A stretch of DNA of 64,000 bases, from contig CM030359.1 of NCBI GenBank assembly GCA_017893485.1, forward strand, positions 30,570,430 to 30,634,429, in the 5' to 3' direction. Below, one piece after another: positions 46,341 to 59,094 of the stretch (position 1 is its first letter; each line of letters begins with the position of its first letter). The notes beneath the pieces are model-generated. The model had not been told where the DNA came from, did no database searches, and saw nothing but the letters and a program-made list of their open reading frames with translations. Source of the DNA: Hemerocallis citrina. Lineage: Eukaryota > Streptophyta > Magnoliopsida > Asparagales > Asphodelaceae. Both the position numbers and the translations under genes were made by a program.

Positions 46341-48771
46341 ATGGAGATTGAAAATGAGGAATTACTAAGCCAGGATGTTCAGTCCAGTTGGAGGGATGTT
46401 GATGATGCATCTAAACCATTTGTTGGTTTAGTATTTGCAACCTTAGAAGATGGATTTGAATTTTATAAAACATATGCAAAATTATGCGGTTTTTCAGTAC
46501 GAAAGTCTGCAACGATGGTTGATACTACCACAAAGGAGAGATATTCACAACAATTTGTTTGCTCAAAGCAAGGCAAGCCGGTTGATACAACCGGTGATAA
46601 TGAAGAATCTTCTTCAATTTTGATCAAGAGAAGGAAACGGGCAATAACGAAAGAAGACTGTTTGGCTCAAATACGAATCCAAAAGGATGTTGACGGGAGA
46701 TGGTCAATCCGTAGGTTTGTTGAGGAGCACAGTCATATTTGTGTCACACCTCGAAAGCAACAATTTCTAAGATGTAATAGAAATGTATCTGAAGCGCAAA
46801 AAAGCTTACTCAGTACTTTCAAAGAGGCTAATATACGAACTTCAGAGTTTATGTCCTTCATGGAAATAGAAAATGAAGGTTTCAGTAACATTAATTGTAC
46901 TGAAAAAGATATTAGAAATTCCTTGCAAAGAGAGAGGGATGGTATGAGACCTTATGATGTAGATATATTGTTGGAACACTTCCAAGAGGAAAAAGAGATG
47001 AATCCTTCTTTCTGTTTTCATTACAAGGTTGATGAAGACAACAAATTAACTCATGTATTATGGGTTGATGCTATTGCCAGGAAGGCTTTCAAACAATTTG
47101 GTGAAGTGCTAATTTTTGACACCACATATGATACCAACGAATACAAGTTGGTTTTTGCGCCGTTTACCGGAGTTAATCATCATGGCCAATCTGTAAATTT
47201 TGGTGCTGCATTTATAAATAAGGAGACCACCGATTCTTTTGTTTGGTTGTTTCAAAAATGGGGTGAAATAATGGGTGGGTCCCCACCAAAAGTGATCATC
47301 ACGGACCAAGATCCTGCAATGGATAATGCAATTTGGATGTGTTTTCCTGGTTCGAGACACAGGCTTTGCATGTGGCACATTCTTAAAAAGCTTCCCGATA
47401 AGCTTGGTGGCCCGGGATTGAATAGTGATTTTAGCATTCCATTCCACAGTTGCATCTGGGAATCTAAGACCCCAGAAGAGTTTGAGATGAGATGGAATGA
47501 CGTAATGCACGCTAATGTGCAAATTGCAGGTATTACTTGTTTCAATAAATTATTCTTATGTTTGAACTTTTTTTTCCTTTTTATTAGTACTTGATACATA
47601 TCCCAATAACAGGTAGTCCTTGGCTTTCTGACATTTATTTGCTTCATGAGAAGTGGATACCGGCTTATGCCAAGCATATTTTTACTGCTGGTATTCGCAC
47701 AACTCAGAGATCAGAAAGCATGAATGCTTTTGTTGATAAGTATGTTAGCAGTAAAAATTCTCTACATGAATTTATGACCAGATTTGAAAGGGCAATAAGG
47801 AAACAAAGACAGAATCAGTTAGCAGCTGACTACACCACTCTGCATACCAAACCAAAGCTGCAAACAGGTTTTGAAATTGAGTCCCAAATGTCTGAACAGT
47901 ACACTAGATCGAAATTTCATATATTTCAGGCTGAACTAGTTGAAAGCTTGAATTATGCATCTTTAATGAAAGCTGACGATGGTAGTCAGCGACACTATAT
48001 TGTCAGGAGAATGGCTAAGTCGGTACAACATGATAAAACAAGAGATGTAGTTTACAAGGGGATGGATATTGCTGGGACTTACACATGTAGTAAATTTGAA
48101 GTTGAGGGCATTCCTTGTAGACACATCCTTGTGGTATTGAGGAATGAGTTTGTTGATTCCCTGCCTCAATGTTATATTTTAAAGAGGTGGACCGCCTCTG
48201 TAACTACCGAGATTGTATATGATGATGCTGGTGCTGAAATAATCGGTAGTTACGGTAGTCCACAAGATTTGGACATGGTGGAATTGTCCAATGAATTCAA
48301 CAAAGTGATGAGGATTGCTCGCTCATCAAAGGAGATGCGCCAAAAGGCGAAAGCATTACTAGTTGGTGTTGTTGCAGAATTGCAACAAGATATGCCCCAA
48401 GAATCACAACAACCAACAACTAGTTCACTACCTAGAACAGTCTATATTCAAGTACCCGATATTGCAAAAACCAAGGGTAGTGGGAAGCGCATCAAAGGGG
48501 GTAGGGAGAAAGCATTGGAGATGGCTGCGAAACCATTGAGAAAGTGTCGCTTGTGCAATAAAATGGTTAATCATGACAGTCGTACTTGTCCTTTAAAGCA
48601 AAGGTTAGTAATTAAATACAAAGTTTAAACTTTATTTTTTTTGTAGTTAGTATAATTTTAATTTCGTTTTGTGAACATTAAACGTGTAGCTCTACTATAA
48701 ATGAGTCACAAGCTTCTACTACAGTTTCAACAATGCAACCTATAACAGAGGATCCTCCGAATATAGCATGA
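46341..48771 (+). CDS. FAR1/FHY3-type Mutator transposase, three exons, 753 aa
   Basis: Exons at 46341-47529, 47613-48603 and 48690-48771 join in frame through GT-AG introns of 83 and 86 bp. The FAR1 DNA-binding domain is at residues about 30-150 (FATLEDGFEFYKTYAK, then GFSVRKS and a C/H-rich WRKY-GCM1-like fold). The MULE DDE domain has FDTTYDTN (Asp about 260) and TDQDPAM (Asp about 322), then CMWHI. A SWIM zinc finger (CTCSKFEVEGIPCRH) is at about 553-572, and a C-terminal CRLCNKMVNHDSRTC finger follows. It would bind the TIRs in the nucleus and move the element. No stop or frameshift is seen. Domesticated FAR1-related factors share this layout, but the flanking TIRs argue for a transposase. 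Confidence 0.93.
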
Positions 48772-49194
48772 ACTTTGTTGACTTATTTCGGTGTCTTTTG
48801 CAAGGTAAGTGTCATATATATCTGCCGTTATATTAGTTTATTACATTATAACACAATTAATAACTTAACCAACTTGTTTTGTTTGTTTGCAGGTAAACCA
48901 TTCTCAGAAAAAAAAATGATGCCCAAGTTGGTAAAAAATTTCTAATTTGAAGTTCATATATTCTCTATTTAGTAGGCAATGATGAAAAGTATATGCAACT
49001 TGAATTTTGTTTTTGAACACTAGCCGGTGTGCCTTAATAAAGCGGCCCTAGTGTCCAATTCAAAATTCCAAATTTGACTCCATATGCAACCTGATTTAAC
49101 TTCATGCGGCAGTGATGAAAACTTTATGCATGATTTCATGTTTCATGATTATTGGATGGTGCTGAACTTCATGTTCATTTTGGTTTTGTTTTGA

Positions 49195-49425
49195 GCCGAG
49201 AAGAGAGGAAGGGTTAATTGATAAGGAATCGAAGTAGTATACGCGATCTGATTTGAGATAAGGGGCACACCCCTTTTACCCCTCTTAAAATCTGAAGAGA
49301 AAGGCAGAGTGAAGCTCAGCCGTCCGATCGTGATCAACTTTGATCAGACGGCTGATCTTCTCCAGCTCCGATAAGTCTATTAAGAGCTCAGAAGCTGAAT
49401 GCTTTTTCGGGAGCTGTGCTCCTTT
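49195..49425. repeat. Diverged internal TIR copies, head to head
   Basis: Bases 49195-49375 are an inverted, diverged copy of the MULE TIR (GATAAGGAATCGAAG, CCCTCTTAAAATCTGAAGAG, CGTCCGATCG). It is directly followed at 49373 by a second terminus in plus orientation (AGTCTATTAAGAGCT). This would fit the right end of an earlier element 44879-49375 next to another element. Confidence 0.8.
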
Positions 49426-49699
49426 AACAATGCATCATTGTAAGTTTTTACGGGATATTAAAGTGGTAATTGTTGTTTTTCTGAGCCGCCATGAATTTTT
49501 AAAATCCGAGTGAATGAGATAATGTTTTTTGTTGCACTATTTCTGAGCCTACAAGTTTTAACCATGAACGTGTATCATACGTACTTGAATTTTCTTCTAT
49601 TTGATGAATATTTTGGTGCAGGAATCGAAGAGAAAGAACGAGATGATCGTTAGCGCCGAACACATGATGAATATTTGATGAATGATACAAAGTTTGCAT

Positions 49700-50720
49700 G
49701 CTACATGCTCTGTCTGTCTGTCTGTGTCTGTACTGGGCTGTTAAAAATCTATACTTCATGCTCAAACTGTGTTTGTTCTGGTCTCGCCCAAAAAATTTGT
49801 ATACTTCATGTACAATCTGTGTTGTTTATGAGCTTTACAAATTTTGCCCAAGTTCATGGTCTTCATGTGCTTGTTCTTGGCTGTTTTAAATTTGTATACT
49901 TCATGCCCAATCTGTGTTTGCTCTGGTCTGGAAGAAAAAAAGAGACTTCATGTTCTGTCTGTGTTGTTTATGAGCTTTACAAATTTTGCTCAATTCATGG
50001 TCTGCCTGTGCTTGTTCTTGGCTGTTTTAAATTTTTTTACTTAATGCTCAATCTGTGTTTGCTCTGGTCTGGAGGGAAAAATGAGACTTCATATTCAGTC
50101 TGTGTTGTTGATGAGCTTCACAAATTTTGCAGCCATCTCCATGGTCTGCCTGTGCTTGTTCTTGGTTGTTTGAAATTTTTACGCTTCATGCTCAATCTGT
50201 GTTTGCTCTGGTCTGGAAGAAAAAAAGAGACTTCATGTTCTGTCTGTGTTGTTTATGAGCTTTACAAATTTTGCTCAATTCATGGTCTGCCTGTGCTTGT
50301 TCTTGGCTGTTTTAAATTTTTTTACTTCATGCTCAATCTGTGTCTGCTCTGGTGTGGAGGGAAAAATGAGACTTCATGTTCAGTCTGTGTTGTTTATGAG
50401 CTTCACAAATTTTGCTCAATTCATGGTCTGCCTGTGCTTGTTCTTGGCTGTTTTAAATTTGTATACTTCATGCCCAATCTGTGTTTGCTCTGGTCTGGCC
50501 AAAAAAATTAGACTTCATGTTCTGTCTGTGTTGATTATGAGCTTCACAAATTTTGCTCACTTCATGGTCTGACTGTGCTTGTTCTTGGCTAGCTTTACAA
50601 ATTTTTTTTACTCACTTTATGTTCAGTCTGTGTTGTTTGTGAGCTTTACAAATTTTGCAGACATCATGTTAGGTCTGTGTCGCTTCTCAGCTTATCTTAT
50701 TTTGTTTAATTTGTTACTTC
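49700..50720 (+). repeat. Array of about six 141-bp units
   Basis: The phrase TGTGTTGTTTATGAGCTT recurs at about 49818, 49960, 50101, 50245, 50385 and 50527, with a shortened unit at 50627. The period of about 141 bp equals 47 codons, so a frame stays open over 278 codons with a repeating Cys/Leu/Phe-rich pattern (LPVLVLGCFKF, NLCLLWSG). I regard the frame as a by-product of the repeat period, though a translated repeat protein cannot be excluded. Confidence 0.9.
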
Positions 50721-51189
50721 AAGCTTTGAGCATGAAAATCAGGTGGACACGCCATACTGCGTAATACACCCAAAAAAACACATAATTTCAATCATTACAT
50801 TAAGACAATAATGAACAGATTATTTGCAAAAAATTGGATCTTCATATAATTGCAAAGTGATTGTTCACAAATTTTTTACAGCATAAGAAATATTAATTTA
50901 CAGCAAAGTACATTGTTTAATAAATGTCTGTAGATGACAAAATTTGCATAATTTGCTCCGCATATAAAATTTTACCGTACTGCAGTCTTCAATCACTCCA
51001 AAATGCACTTCATGCTGAAATCTACCTGAAATCAAAAGTAAACTGAAATTATTGAACATGGAGAAGACAAAGACAAACAGATAACAGATAGTCGATTCCA
51101 AAGAGAACAAAATTTCAAATAAATAATGTAGGCTCAGGAAAACAGAGTTTGAACCTGAAGTTCAAAAATCATGTAGTGTTAAATTTTCC

Positions 51190-51690
51190 TCCTCGATCAG
51201 AACCAACACCAAAAAATCATGAAGTATGACAAAATTTGTAAGCTTAGAGCTAAGACAAACAGAGCATGTAGTTTACAAAATTTGTAATGCTCATAAACAA
51301 CACAAATAGAGCATGAAGTCTCATTTTTTCCTCCAGACCAGAGCAAACACAGATTGAGCATGAAGTATAAAAATTTTAAACAGCCAAGAACAAGCACAGG
51401 CAGACCATGAATTGAGCAAAATTTGTAAAGCTCATAAACAACACAGACAGAACATGAAGTCTCATTTTCTCTACCAGACCAGACCAAACACAGATTGAGC
51501 ATGAAGCATAAAAATTTCAAACAACCAAGAACAAGCACAAACAGATCATGATGTATAGAGCATCCTTGTTTAAAGATTTTATCAGCCCAGTACAGACACA
51601 GATAGATCATGAAGCAAGCAAAATCTGTAAGTTGGGAACAAACACAGACAGAGCATGTAGAATGCAAAATTTGTTATGCTCATACTGAAC
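51190..51690 (-). repeat. Inverted copies of the 141-bp unit
   Basis: Three units on the minus strand match the plus-strand array at 49.7-50.7 kb and give a similar 156-codon frame. The two arrays form a large inverted repeat about a centre near 50.9-51.1 kb. Confidence 0.88.
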
Positions 51691-51727
51691 AACAGAAACT
51701 ATAAATGTGGTTGAAATAATACTAGTA

Positions 51728-52490
51728 GGCTCAGAACAGACTATTCATACCTAGGGCTGCATTGGGGTGCCACGCCAACTATGATATGATAGATATACAA
51801 TCAAGAATAAATACAACAATCCTGAAGTAAATATTCAGATCATGTTCTGTTTTGCATCACGGCCTACACCAACAAAGCATTTGAGAGACTCAAAAACCAA
51901 AAGGCTTAGATGAGTACCCAACGCATACACATCCAACGTCAGTTACTAGAAAATCTAGTTTTCTGTTGTTTGGAGCATTACAAATTTTGCATACTTCATG
52001 CTCTGTCTATCCATAACAAATAGGCTCAGAACAGACTATCCATAACTAAGGCTGCAATTGGGATGCCGCGCCAACTAGGATATGATAGATATATAATCAA
52101 GAATAAATGCAACAAATTGAAATAAGTATTCAGATCATAAAGTGTTTAGCATCACTGCCTAATATACAGTTTGTTTTTGTATACTTCATGATCTGTTTGT
52201 GTTTGTTCTGGGCTGAAAATAATTGATACTTCATGTTCTGTCTATGTTGGTTGGAGCTTATCATCAACTGTGCAGATCAGATATAGAGTAAGTCTATTAA
52301 GAGCTGGGGAACTGAATGCCTTATCGGGAGCGGGGGGGTTATTATAGGCTCAAAAAAAAGTAATCATAAGTAGGGCTGCATTGGACTGCCACGCCAACTA
52401 GAATATGATAGATATATAATCAAGAATACTTAAAACAGGATTGAAATAATTATTCAGATCATAAAGTGTTTTGCATCACTGCCTAAACCA
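51728..52490. repeat. Three dispersed copies of a roughly 140-bp sequence
   Basis: Sequences starting near 51728, 52022 and 52344 share GGGCTGCATTGG, GCCACGCCAACTA and GATATGATAGATATA and a common end with TTTTGCATCAC. All are in the same orientation, about 300 bp apart. Confidence 0.85.
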
Positions 52491-52794
52491 TTGTGAGTCA
52501 TCGGTGCCCAAAATTTATGTGAATTGAGCTATTGTTAAAACTCAAAAATTGATACTTTCAAGCCTTCATCTCTTCTCTCCCGCTCAAACCCCAGGTGTGT
52601 ACTCAACTTTGAATAAATATCATGGTACACAATCAAAAATCTCTTCGAAACCATAATTTCAATGGCCCAAAATTATTTAACCAACTAATATCCAAATCAA
52701 TCTCATCATTGCTTACGAACAAAACCGAAAGAAAATGCAAGAAATTAAACAGATATCATTATAGCATTTATGAGAGTCAAATACTTCCCTCTGG

Positions 52795-53077
52795 AATATG
52801 AGAGATCAGACGGCTGATCACTTCCAGCTCCGATCGATGAGACATTCAAAGCAAAGCTCTACTCCAAACGATGCTTTAATCGATAAGGAATCGAAGTGGT
52901 ATACACGATCTGCTGTGAGATAAGGGGTATACCCCTTTTAACCCTCTTAAAATCTGAAGAGAAAGGCGGAGGGAAGCTCAGCTGGGGAGAGGGGGATTAG
53001 GGTTTGGAACGAGAGAGAGCGGGAGAGAAGAGAGAAGAGAGGTAGGCTTAGTCGATAAGGAATCGAAGGTGTATACT
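52795..53077. repeat. Truncated TIR copies inside the right MULE end
   Basis: Inverted, diverged stretches of the TIR (GATCAGACGGCTGATCACTT, GATAAGGAATCGAAG twice, GGGGTATACCCC) lie just inside the intact right TIR. They indicate repeated internal rearrangement. Confidence 0.8.
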
Positions 53078-53537
53078 CGATCGGTGGTAGGGGTAGGGTT
53101 TGTCACAGGTGAGTGAAGAAAGATAGCGGGAGAGGAGCGAAGGTGCCGATTAGGGTTTCGAAGAGACGTTCGATTAGGGTTTCGAAGGTGTCGTCTTCTC
53201 TTCAGATAGGGTGAGAAGAGAAGAGAGGAATCCAAAGAGAGGAATCCAAACAGATCGAGAGCGGGATTCGAGAGCGGGAGAGAGCTCAGATTAGGGTTTG
53301 GAACGAGAGAGAGAGCGGGAGAGAAGAGATAAGATTTTCGTAGGCTTAGACGATAAGGAATCGAAGGGTATACGCGATCTGGCTTTGAGATAAGGGGTAT
53401 ACCCCTTTTACCCCTCTTAAAATCTGAAGAGAAAGCGGAAGCCAGATCAGCCGTCCGATCTTCATCAAGTTCGATCAGACGGCTGATCACTTCCAGCTCA
53501 GATAAGGAGCTCAGCTCTCCATCTCTTAATAGACTAA

Positions 53538-53540
<3 letters not shown>
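53078..53540 (-). repeat. Right TIR of FAR1-type MULE
   Basis: Inverted partner of 44879-45340, differing at about two positions. Confidence 0.92.
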
Positions 53541-53606
<66 letters not shown>

Positions 53607-53714
53607 GTTTGCCCGTGAACATGTGCCTACGACACGTTTCCGTGAACGATGCAGCATATAAAAATGCATGTAAAAAGTTAAATATATGCACGTCTTCGTG
53701 AAGAATGATTTATA
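53539..53714. repeat. Flanking direct repeat, right copy
   Basis: A (TA)n tract, a (CA)n tract and the ACTAGGTTTG-starting stretch match 44689-44855 in the same orientation. Confidence 0.92.
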
Positions 53715-53859
53715 TAGATGTGTATTTGGCTGAGACATTGATGCATTCTGAATTAAGATGTTTAATTGTTTATATCTTTGCAGAATCATTTGTCAGGAGC
53801 TCAGGATTGAAAAGGAGTACTGTGAGTCTACAGGACCTGTAAAAAGAGTACTGTAATAG

Positions 53860-54834
53860 AAATATTTGTAAAAATTTTGACAGGGTCTCCCTTAAAATAC
53901 TAGCCTTTTTACAGCAATTCCTTACGGAATTCTGCTAACAATTAAAAATATAACATCACTGTCAGTTAATATCAATTCTCCCCAGGCCAATCCAAGCAAC
54001 ATCACACAGGCATCATATATATAAGGCTCTGGAGGCAAAATTTTTGATATGATGCAACATACAAAATAAAAACCAATATTTCGTTTGAAAACGTAATGGA
54101 TTTGTAAGAATTTTAGTAAAAATTTTGACAGAGTCTCCCCTAAAATATTAGCCCTTTTACAATAATTTTTATGGAATTCTGCAAACAATTGAAAATATAG
54201 CATCACAGACAGTTAATATCAATTCCCCACAGGCCAATCCAAGCAACATCACACAGACATCATATATATATGGCTTTGGTGGCAAAAATCTTGATATAAT
54301 GCAATATACAAAATAAAAACCAAGATTTCGTTTGAAAACGTAATGAATTTGTAGGAATTTTAGTAAAAATTTTGACAGAGTCTCCCCTAAAATATTAGCC
54401 CTTTTACAGCAATTCCTTACGGAATTCTGTAAACAATTAAAAATATAGCATCATAGGCAGTTAATATCAATCCTCCCCAGGCCAATCCAAGAAACATCAC
54501 ACAGGCATCATATATATAAGGCTCCGAGGGCAAAAATCTTTATATGATGCAAGATACAAAATAAAAATCTTGAATTCCTTTCAAAACGTAATGAATTTTT
54601 AGAAAAACATTTGAAAAATCTTTGAAAAACAACACACAGACCCCAATACTCCACAACTTTGCGGGTACGGGTTTTAAAATTACTATATTATATCATCATC
54701 CTATACAGATACTCACATCATCTCCCAAAATCCTAAAAATTACACAGATTTACATAATCCCTTATTCTACATAACTTAAGGGAACAAAATATACAACCCT
54801 ACTACAAAAAGAGAAAGATTACAGGGTTGTTACA
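53860..54834 (-). mobile_element. Possible LTR fragment with 247-bp tandem repeats
   Basis: The right edge, on the minus strand, starts TGTAACAACCCTG, the same style as the other LTRs here. AATAG occurs at 53855-53859 and 54835-54839, but the left edge lacks a proper TG/CA end. The interval contains three tandem units of about 247 bp starting with GTAAAAATTTTGACAG at 53868, 54115 and 54363, the third truncated. The tandem repeat is certain; the LTR assignment is not. Confidence 0.5.
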
Positions 54835-54839
54835 AATAG

Positions 54840-55838
<999 letters not shown>

Positions 55839-56113
55839 CTGTTGCTGCTGTTTTATGAATTTTGGCTTTGTATTCTTAATTTTGTGATCTCTAGACTTTT
55901 GCAGTTTGTGTTAGGCTTGTTTTTTGTTGTTATTGAGATATTTCTGTTTGAATCTGTTATGAGGATTTAATTTTTCTTAATAGATATAGTTGTCTGAGTT
56001 GGAGTTTAAATTTTAGTGTTTATGGATAATGATAATATGCTATCTTTATAATCAAAAGCACCGAACATTAAAAAAAAGATTATTTAGTTATTTTATCTTT
56101 AAAGGTACTTATC

Positions 56114-56450
56114 AAGCGAGTTCATGACATTCAGTCTCGCTATAATATGGAAGGATAATGTAAGTGTTCTCCAGATTGCTAAAGTATATCCTCGCTTGTC
56201 TCTTGTATTAACAGGAAGGAGAATTTACAGGGCATCAATAAATCTCAAGTGTATGAATAATGCAACCTTCTTGATTATTTACTTGTTCTTTATTACACTT
56301 GAAGTGAGCCTACTTGATTGTATGAAGTGTTGATTTGTTAATTTTCTTCTTGCACTTGAATGATCATGCAGAAAGACAGCTACTGGACATAACACTTACA
56401 GACCTAGGTAGGGTTTCTACCTTTAGGAAAGTTCACATCCATAATTAATT
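56114..56450 (+). other. Exon-like pieces of unknown origin
   Basis: Bases 56106-56159 lie between an acceptor-like TTTAAAG and a GTAAGT donor and read YLSSEFMTFSLAIIWKDN in one frame. A second exon-like piece lies at about 56372-56409 before a GTAGGG. I do not recognise the family. Confidence 0.3.
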
Positions 56451-59006
56451 TTTGGTAGACATGTTTTGATTGTTGAAACTGATCTCAGGATTTTATTGAC
56501 TAAAAGTGTTATGGTGTCTAATGTGTCAAGCAAACCCATCAGAGTATGAAATTCATTCTTTTCAAATTTTCATGTACAACCAATGTTTTTTGTTTCCAAT
56601 TGCATTTTCATATTTTCTTATTTATATGTGCAACCAATGTTTTGGGATGTTTCCCGTAAATTGGGTCTAATTAGAACTGGGCTGGGTTTGAGTAAAGTAA
56701 ACCCTGATCCATTCTATAATTTTAACTTAAACAGTTGGGTTCTGGGTTGAAAACCAGGACCCTAATTCAACCCATCTACTTATTCAGTAAAATTATCTGA
56801 ATCCTTAGTATTCAAATATATTGCATCCATGACTTAAAACTTTTACATAAAACCTTACAAATTAATAATGCAGTCCCTAATTATAATCAGTTCTTCTCCC
56901 ACATAGCAGATCCTACAACATTTCTATTCTCCAAAACAGTTTTACATAGCAGATTCAACAACCATAGCCAATGTAACAGAGTCAACATGTCCTAGCTCAT
57001 CAGATTTGGTTGGCTAAGTTTCAGCTTGGAGCATAAACAGATGTTGTGCATGAGATTCATAAATTCGTTAATATATAAATGGGAAAAACAGTAATAGCTT
57101 GCTAGAGTGACAACACCAGGTCAGTGGCAAAACCTCCGTAACTCAAATTATGAACAAATACTTAAAACCAAGAATGTAGTTAGCAAGATAATCAAAGAAA
57201 GTGTTTTATATTACCTAAAAGCATATATAGAACATGTAAATGTAAATGTTATGTGACCTAGTTCCATATATACAAATTCAAAAAATGTGATAATTAACAT
57301 ACAGTGAAGTGCATATCAAGGTAATGAAATTTATAAATAATGATAGACTATGCTAAACTGCACATCCTAATAGCTCAAGTTTAGATTTCATGCATGTATG
57401 CCTTTATGTTATACATCAAAGTCCACTAAATATTTAATTCAGAAAGAACTTTGAATATTGTATCAAATCTTGTAAAGAAATAAAACTGTTGTTACTAATA
57501 GTGGTGAGTAGCCTAATCAAGTCTATAAAATGACTCTCTAAACGAATGTAATTAGAATGTTAGATACTCATAAAAATTAAGTTTTCCAGCAACTATTCAA
57601 AACTCAATCCCACACAGTTTCTAAAGGAACTCTCAATTTCCTTCGAGGAAAATTTTTAAGGCTAAGTGAGCAACCCAAATTTCAGGTACAATAACTAAAA
57701 TATCCAGACTATAAGTGAAGTCTAAGAGTAAGGTAGATGCACTTCCACTGATTCATAATGTAACCCTATAAACAGATGAAGTTTTGAAACTTTGAAGGAA
57801 TTCCCTCCATGACAATGTCGCAATCCTCGCAATATCTTTACCTCCTACATGTAACTAACTAATCTAGTGTTAACTAATCAAGATCATAAATTTACTCCTA
57901 ATATAATAAACAACACTAATTGCACATTTAATACAAAAAAGTGTTCAAATCTAACAATAACAATGCACAAATTACCTAAAATTAGCAACAGTCTAACCCT
58001 AATCTTTAATTTCTCAAACAATTTAGCTTCTCATCTAGTGTTCTTGATCGATATCAGAATTTCAATCAAACAATTCAGCTTTAATCAATCATGTTTAAAT
58101 TCAGCTTCTCATCTTTAATTTCAATCTCAAACAATTCAACTTCTCAATTTTAATTTCTTAAACAATTCAGCTTCTCAAACAATACAGTAAAAAATCTCAT
58201 GGCTTTGATCTTAATATGCTGACCACATTCCTATAATTACTCAATAATAAAATTGGTAAGTGAAAAAGAAGTATGATTGAAGATTTTCTCAGATTTCAGT
58301 TTATCTCTTTCATTATCTAGATAATTTCATTGTTGTAGTATCCAATTTTGATGAAACAAAAAAATTGGTGTATATTTCCATCTTGATGTTGAACTAGCCA
58401 TAAAAGGTTCCTTTAGAAAATTGCTTTCATGGTCGTGTTTCCTTATTTGGATTCATGGTGTGAGCTCTACATCGAGAATTCGAGATATTATTCTCATGGG
58501 TTGTGTAGTAAAGGAATCATGTTGAATCTGTAAAACCCAATTCGAATTCGTATCTCTAGTTATTTTAGTTAAGCTGTACGTAATTTTCATCTATAATTTG
58601 TCCCAAGATTATGATTATAGTGAAGTTCATTACGTATACAAAATCACAATACAATAGCAAGTAATTCAGGGAACTTGAGCTTAAACATGGTAAAAAAGAC
58701 ACAGAAGTATGCAAAAATTGTCCATAAGAAAAAAAATAGTCAAGCATTTAAAAATTGCAAAGCTACATCAATTTTTTTTTTTTAAATGAAGAAGAATTAT
58801 TAGTAATTAAGTCACAATAGTCCCATTATATAATTGGCAAATTCATTACCCAATAGGGCAAGAACAAAATAAAGTTATTAGTGCACACGAAATAATTGAG
58901 CATCATCATCCAGAACATTACCAAGTTCCCTACTACAGTTCCGCATTCGACTTCCTCTATCTCCACACATTGATGTTTATCCATCATAGACAGGAAGCAA
59001 ACATAC
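56451..59006. other. Unassigned AT-rich sequence
   Basis: No long frame, terminal repeat or domain is seen. Short repeated phrases such as CAATTCAGCTTCTCA occur near 58070-58170. Confidence 0.5.
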
Positions 59007-59094
59007 CTGACGTAAGACCAAGGTAAAGGTTGTATGTCTGAGTAGTTCGATTTCTCTTAATAAAACATTGAAGCGGGAAGTCCCTTGGGCCCGG
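59007..59094 (-). pseudogene. Orphan exon of a Tubby-like protein
   Basis: The minus strand carries TTGCAG, an 88-bp exon encoding [20 protein letters not shown] and then YNLYLGLTS, and a GTATGT donor. This is the highly conserved early part of the Tubby domain, which binds membrane phosphoinositides, in plant Tubby-like F-box proteins. The next expected exon (starting ALTDDGKF in the family) was not found downstream. It is intact as an exon but isolated. Confidence 0.85.

Larger units (their letters stand above)
44879..53540 (+). mobile_element. Compound MULE with FAR1-type transposase
   Basis: About 460-bp inverted repeats (44879-45340 and 53078-53540) with some two mismatches enclose 8.7 kb that includes a complete FAR1-type transposase gene. 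The ends begin near AGTTAGTCTATTAAGAG. The left flank is a (TA)n(GA)n tract and the right flank a (TA)n(CA)n tract, so no clean 9-bp duplication can be read. The right half holds older, diverged copies of the TIR at about 49195-49425, 52283-52330 and 52795-53060, meaning at least one element inserted in or fused with another. Confidence 0.85.

Noticed and set aside
49675..50511. 278-codon Cys/Leu-rich protein
   Set aside because: Kept as a repeat: the frame is open because the unit is 141 bp. There is no flanking gene structure.
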